This document shows positions 41,727 through 45,366 of a stretch of 45,366 nucleotides of DNA, piece after piece. Positions within the stretch are counted from its first letter, which is position 1; every line of letters starts with the position of its first letter. A program made the position numbers and the translations under genes. The stretch is from Paraburkholderia phosphatilytica (GTDB lineage Bacteria > Pseudomonadota > Gammaproteobacteria > Burkholderiales > Burkholderiaceae), in the NCBI RefSeq assembly GCF_003443895.1, contig NZ_QQOA01000052.1, positions 1 through 45,366 of the forward strand, written 5' to 3'. The notes beneath the pieces are model-generated. The model searched no databases, was not told the origin of the DNA, and saw only the letters and a program-made list of their open reading frames with translations.

Positions 41727-42761
41727 ATGGCGCCGCTGAGTTTTCTTCCTGACAGCTTTGCCGAATATGACGAGCTGAAGGCAATTCTCGACATCGGCAG
41801 CGCCACCTTCGAAATTCGCAGCGCGTGCGACGTGAAGGTGGAAGGGCGGATCTTCTCGATGTACACCGCGAGCATCGGCTCGACCGATCCGCTCGCGCCC
41901 GCGATCGGCTTTTTCGGCGGCATTCACGGCCTCGAGCGCATCGGCTCGCAGCTGGTGCTCGACTATATGCGCGCGCTGCTCGGGCGCCTCGAATGGGACG
42001 AACTGCTCGTACGCCAGTTGCAATCCGTGCGCCTGATCTTCGTGCCGATCGTGAATCCGGGCGGCATGTGGGCCGCGACCCGCGCGAATCCGAACGGCGT
42101 CGACCTGATGCGCAACGCGCCGCAGGATGCCGATGCGCACGTGCCGTGGCTCGCAGGCGGGCAGCGGATCGGCGCGTGGCTGCCGTGGTATCGCGGTAGA
42201 CGCGGCGCGCCGATGGAGGCGGAAGCGGTGGCGCTGCTGCACGTCGTCGAGAACGAGCTCGCGAGCCGTCCGTTCAGCGTCGCGCTCGATTGCCACTCGG
42301 GTTACGGCTGGGGCGACAGCATCTGGTTTCCGTACGCGCGCACGCGCGGACGGATGCGCCACCTCGCGGAGATGTACGCGCTGAAGACGATGTTCGAGCT
42401 TGCGCATCCGCATCACGGCTACACGTTCGAGCCGCAAAGCCATCAATACCTGCTGCACGGCGACCTGTGGGATTGCGCGTACGACCGCGCGCCGTCGGAC
42501 AGCACGTTTCTGCCCGTCACGCTCGAACTCGGTTCGTGGCTGTGGATCAAGAAGAACCCGCGGCAGCTGTTCTCGCGTCAAGGCATGTTCAATCCGGTGA
42601 AGGCGCACCGCACGGCGCGCGTGCTGCGTCGCCACGCGAACCTGCTCGACTTCCTCACGCGCGCAGCGTTTTCGTCGCAGCGCTGGCTGCCTCAGGGCTC
42701 GCGGCGCGATCTGCTGCAGGAGCGCGCGATCGATCACTGGTACGGGAACGGTACGCGATGA
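41727..42761 (+). CDS. M14-family zinc carboxypeptidase-like protein
   Basis: A 344-residue protein with the M14 zinc set: H67-x-x-E70 (GGIHGLERIG), H190 (ALDCHSGYG) and the catalytic glutamate E267 (VTLELGSW). NPGGMWAATRANPNGVDLMRN is the substrate-binding arginine region of the family (in two parts). Members remove C-terminal amino acids or cleave acylated amino acids. No signal peptide is seen, so action in the cytoplasm is likely. The ATG at 41727 was used; an in-frame TTG at 41676 is possible. It is translationally coupled to the next gene (ATGA overlap) and divergent from phnC. The substrate is unknown. Confidence 0.82.
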   Translation: MAPLSFLPDSFAEYDELKAILDIGSATFEIRSACDVKVEGRIFSMYTASIGSTDPLAPAIGFFGGIHGLERIGSQLVLDYMRALLGRLEWDELLVRQLQSVRLIFVPIVNPGGMWAATRANPNGVDLMRNAPQDADAHVPWLAGGQRIGAWLPWYRGRRGAPMEAEAVALLHVVENELASRPFSVALDCHSGYGWGDSIWFPYARTRGRMRHLAEMYALKTMFELAHPHHGYTFEPQSHQYLLHGDLWDCAYDRAPSDSTFLPVTLELGSWLWIKKNPRQLFSRQGMFNPVKAHRTARVLRRHANLLDFLTRAAFSSQRWLPQGSRRDLLQERAIDHWYGNGTR

Positions 42762-43603
42762 GCACCTGGATCCTGCTGCGTGGGCTCACGCGCGAAGCGC
42801 GGCATTGGGGCGCGTTGCCGGACGCGCTGCGGGCGGCGGAGGTCGTGACGCGCGACGATGCGTTGCTGATGCCCGATCTGCCCGGCAATGGCGAGCAGGT
42901 GCGCGCGCGTTCGCCGCTGCACGTCGCCGGCATGGTCGCGGCGCTGCGCGACGAACTCGCGCGACGTGGCACGACCGGGCCATACTGTGTGCTCGCGATG
43001 TCGCTCGGCGGGATGGTGGCGACCGCGTGGGCGCAGCACTTCCCCGGCGAAGTGGCGCGCCTCGTGCTGATCAACACCAGCATGCGGCCGTTCAGCCGCG
43101 CGCCGGAGCGGCTGCGTCGCACGGCATGGCCCGACCTCCTGCGCATCGCCACGCAGTGGCGCAACTCGGGCGCAGCCGAAGCGCTGGTTCACGCGCGTAC
43201 CTGCAACGAGCGCGCGCCGCTCGCCGCCGATCTCGCGGCATGGACCGCGATCCGCACGTCGGCGCCGGTGAGCCGCGCGAATGCGCTGCGTCAGCTGTGG
43301 GCGGCCGCGACGTTTCGCGCCGCGCGCGAGGCGCCGTCGAATCCGGTGCTCGTGTTGTCGTCGCGAGGCGACCAGCTCGTCGATCCGGTGTGCTCCGCGC
43401 AGCTTGCGCGCGCATGGCGCGTGCCGCACATCGAACATCCCGCCGCAGGACACGATCTGCCGCACGACGACGCGGCCTGGATCGCCGCGCGCATCCACGC
43501 GTGGACCGCGTCGCTCGATCCACTTGCAGGCGATGGTTCACCCGGCGCCGATACTGCCGGTTCCAAATCGCCGGCGTATTCCCGCTTTAACCACGATTCG
43601 TAA
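42758..43603 (+). CDS. Alpha/beta hydrolase fold protein
   Basis: A 281-residue hydrolase. The nucleophile is S82 in LAMSLGGMVA; an acid in SSRGDQLVDP and the histidine in AAGHDLPHDD complete a plausible triad. LLRGLTREARHWG at the start holds the oxyanion-hole region. No signal peptide is evident. The start overlaps the stop of the carboxypeptidase-like gene, so the two products are probably made in fixed proportion and may act on the same compound, such as an ester or amide of an amino acid; that is inferred from coupling only. The C-terminal 25 residues are low-complexity. Confidence 0.85.
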   Translation: MSTWILLRGLTREARHWGALPDALRAAEVVTRDDALLMPDLPGNGEQVRARSPLHVAGMVAALRDELARRGTTGPYCVLAMSLGGMVATAWAQHFPGEVARLVLINTSMRPFSRAPERLRRTAWPDLLRIATQWRNSGAAEALVHARTCNERAPLAADLAAWTAIRTSAPVSRANALRQLWAAATFRAAREAPSNPVLVLSSRGDQLVDPVCSAQLARAWRVPHIEHPAAGHDLPHDDAAWIAARIHAWTASLDPLAGDGSPGADTAGSKSPAYSRFNHDS

Positions 43604-44379
43604 TATTCAGGTAAATAGAACGGTTAGAATCCAGCTCGAAATAAATGCTCGAATAATCTTCACCGAATGCTGCGATAAAAGAAATGGCACGATCAATGCT
43701 TGGATATTTTTAGTGAAATGGCTTTTCGGTGCATAAAAATTCGCGCTTCGTAAAGTCAATAAAATGACGAATGCGCCGGTTACATTATGTTGCAACCTCA
43801 GTGCATAACGATGCTCACGTCGGTAGCCGCGATTCTGCTGGATTTTTCGATGTTTTAAACGATTTATACGGGCTGATTCAGGTTCGCGGCGGGCGGATTT
43901 TTATTACAAGTGATCGTCGAATCTCTCGAAAACGATACGTTTCACGCGCGCCGAAAAAGCGATATCCCGCTATGCGGGAGATCCTGGGGAAAACGATGGA
44001 AGTCCTGCCAGATAAGGCTGATCAGGCAATAAGAGCAGGCCGGACCGGTTTTCTCGCAGACCGCGAAGCGGTTTCTCACGACAGAAAAGAAACGTTTTTC
44101 AAAGGCAATTCCGTTTCTCGGAAAAGATGCGCAGCTCCATGAATATAAAACGTTTGTGCGAATGCACATGATTCGTCGTGAGAAAATGGCGAAAAGCGCG
44201 TGTTGCAGCGGAGAAACGAAAAACGAAGATCAGGAAGCCAAATAAATTTAACGTTTGATTTCTTATCGCGCCTACTGCCTTTTTAATCGGGAATGCTTCA
44301 CATGGCATTGCCTATGCGTCTTGCAGCGGCGGATTGGCGTAGTCGCCAAACCGCACCTCACCACGTACAGGAGGATCAC
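43604..44379. other. 776-base AT-richer region without a firm gene
   Basis: The base composition drops visibly (about 40-45% GC in sampled lines). A 123-codon frame at 43771-44142 exists but has no ribosome site and no recognisable domain. TCCCGC (43965-43970) and GCGGGA (43974-43979) form a small hairpin. AAATAAATTTAACG near 44240 and other AT-rich runs could carry promoters for the downstream gene. No tRNA or mobile element was recognised. Confidence 0.5.
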
Positions 44380-45366
44380 ATGCGAAAAACTCTATTGGCG
44401 TCAGCCGCCTTGCTCGCATTGGGCTTCAGCGGCTACGCCCTGGCCAATCCATGCAGCGACGGGGCCAAATGCGAGCAGCGCGGCGATGGCAACGACACGC
44501 TGAACGCCACCGCAACCTCGACGCAGAGCAGTACGACGGGTAGCAATGCGAACGAAGTCGCGGCAGGAGCGACGGTCGCGCAGGATGCCTGGAACACGAC
44601 GAAGGTCGTGGCCGTGAGCAATCTGTCCGGCTACGTCAGCAACGTCAGCGTCTATGGCATCGGCAACAGTGCCGCGAATACCGGCAGTGCGGCTGGTGGC
44701 AAGGGCGGCGGCGGCGCAAGCGGCCGCGGCGGTTCAGGCGGCAGCGCGCTGTCGGCAGGTGGCGACGGCGCGTCGGGCCGTGGCGGCTCGGGCGGCAGTT
44801 CGCTGGCGGCTGGCGGTAGCAGCGGACGTGCTTCCGGCGGCGACGGCGGCAGTGCGCTCGCAGGCGGCGGCAGCGGCGGAAACGGCGGCAGAGGCGGTTC
44901 CGGCGATGGCGGCAATGGCGGACGCTCGACTGTGACGGCTGGCAGTGGCGGCTCGGCAGGCGCGAGCGGCGGCGACGGCACGGGCTCGGGCGGCTATGGT
45001 CGCGGTTCCGGCGGCGGCGCGCTGTCGGCTTCGGTTGGCGTGGGCGGCGACGGCTACGGCGCGGCGGCAGCATGGGCCGACGGCAGCGGCGGCTCGTCGA
45101 GCACGCATGCCCATGGCAACAGCGGCAGCTCGACGGCGGGCGCAGGCACGGCAACCGCCACGTCGACGGCAACCGGCACTGGCGGCGCGGGCACCGGTGG
45201 CGCGTCCACCGCGACCGCGGGCGCCGGCACCGGCACCGGCGGCGCAGGCACGGGCACCGGTGCAGCTGGCACGGCCACCGCTGGCGCTGGCGGCGCGGCG
45301 ACCTCGACCGCAGGCATGGGCGGCGCGGGCACTGGCGGCGCAGGCGGAGCAGGCGGCGCTGGCGGT
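44380..45366 (+). CDS. Secreted glycine-rich low-complexity protein (runs off the right edge)
   Basis: The visible 329 codons stay open to the window end. Residues 1-22 are a signal peptide (MRKTLLASAALLALGFSGYALA-NP). Residues about 23-105 are an ordinary head with a cysteine pair (NPCSDGAKCEQ) and Asn/Thr/Ser-rich sequence. Residues about 106-245 are Gly/Ser/Arg repeats such as GRGGSGGSALSAGG. From about 250 to the end the composition shifts to Gly/Ala/Thr repeats such as GTGGAGTG. AGGAGG lies five bases before the ATG. A surface, matrix or filament role is possible; no known domain or export tag was seen. The repeats will make its length variable and assembly error-prone. Confidence 0.85.
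   Translation, partial: MRKTLLASAALLALGFSGYALANPCSDGAKCEQRGDGNDTLNATATSTQSSTTGSNANEVAAGATVAQDAWNTTKVVAVSNLSGYVSNVSVYGIGNSAANTGSAAGGKGGGGASGRGGSGGSALSAGGDGASGRGGSGGSSLAAGGSSGRASGGDGGSALAGGGSGGNGGRGGSGDGGNGGRSTVTAGSGGSAGASGGDGTGSGGYGRGSGGGALSASVGVGGDGYGAAAAWADGSGGSSSTHAHGNSGSSTAGAGTATATSTATGTGGAGTGGASTATAGAGTGTGGAGTGTGAAGTATAGAGGAATSTAGMGGAGTGGAGGAGGAGG

Noticed and set aside
43771..44142. 123-codon plus-strand frame in the AT-rich gap
   Set aside because: There is no ribosome site, no recognisable domain and its composition matches the non-coding surroundings.

Overview
The window reads as a chromosomal segment of a Burkholderiaceae member, most like Paraburkholderia or Burkholderia. GC is high, genes are tightly packed, the flagellin and general porin are of beta-proteobacterial type, and there are many LysR, IclR and MocR regulators beside small catabolic gene sets. 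No rRNA, convincing tRNA, transposase, prophage or CRISPR array was seen. The genus is inferred from gene content, not from a marker gene.

Left part (1-6.9 kb): the start of a flagellin gene, a LysR regulator followed by a cytosine-deaminase-like amidohydrolase, a porin, an AstE/aspartoacylase-like deacylase and a cationic amino-acid binding protein. Positions 6.9-15.2 kb hold a carbon-phosphorus lyase locus: phnGHIJKLM run leftward and phnF, a DUF1045 gene and phnN run rightward from a shared control region. The matching phosphonate transporter, phnCDE, lies 25 kb away at 38.6-41.5 kb. Both phn operons appear to have the same control layout: a Pho-box-like 11-bp direct repeat (PhoB), then a HutC-type operator with core GTCTAGAC (PhnF) in the leader. 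Together they would take up phosphonates during phosphate starvation, couple them to ribose, cleave the C-P bond and return phosphate and PRPP. A third, weaker Pho-box-like promoter precedes the porin.

Middle (15.2-33.3 kb): glutathione transferase plus a three-domain flavin/iron-sulfur oxidoreductase with a LysR regulator; a divergent LysR / M20 amidohydrolase plus MFS transporter unit with a good LysR site at about -64; an IclR regulator divergent from otnI-denD (acid-sugar catabolism); pcaF (beta-ketoadipate thiolase) with its own promoter and an IclR-like inverted repeat; several small envelope proteins; an APC exporter divergent from a WYL regulator; and a lipoprotein of the glycerophosphodiesterase fold that lacks the usual catalytic residues.

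Right part (33.3-45.4 kb): a hicBA toxin-antitoxin pair, gabT-gabD divergent from gabR, phnCDE, a zinc carboxypeptidase-like gene translationally coupled to an alpha/beta hydrolase, then a long AT-richer gene-free stretch in front of a secreted, extremely glycine-rich protein that runs off the window.

Non-coding structure of note: 11-bp and about 15-bp tandem repeats sharing the core TTCAGTGAA at two gene junctions, a diverged 78-bp repeat pair beside an orphan terminator (possible small RNA), several intrinsic terminators and regulatory dyads. All regulatory assignments rest on reading the sequence; none has been tested.
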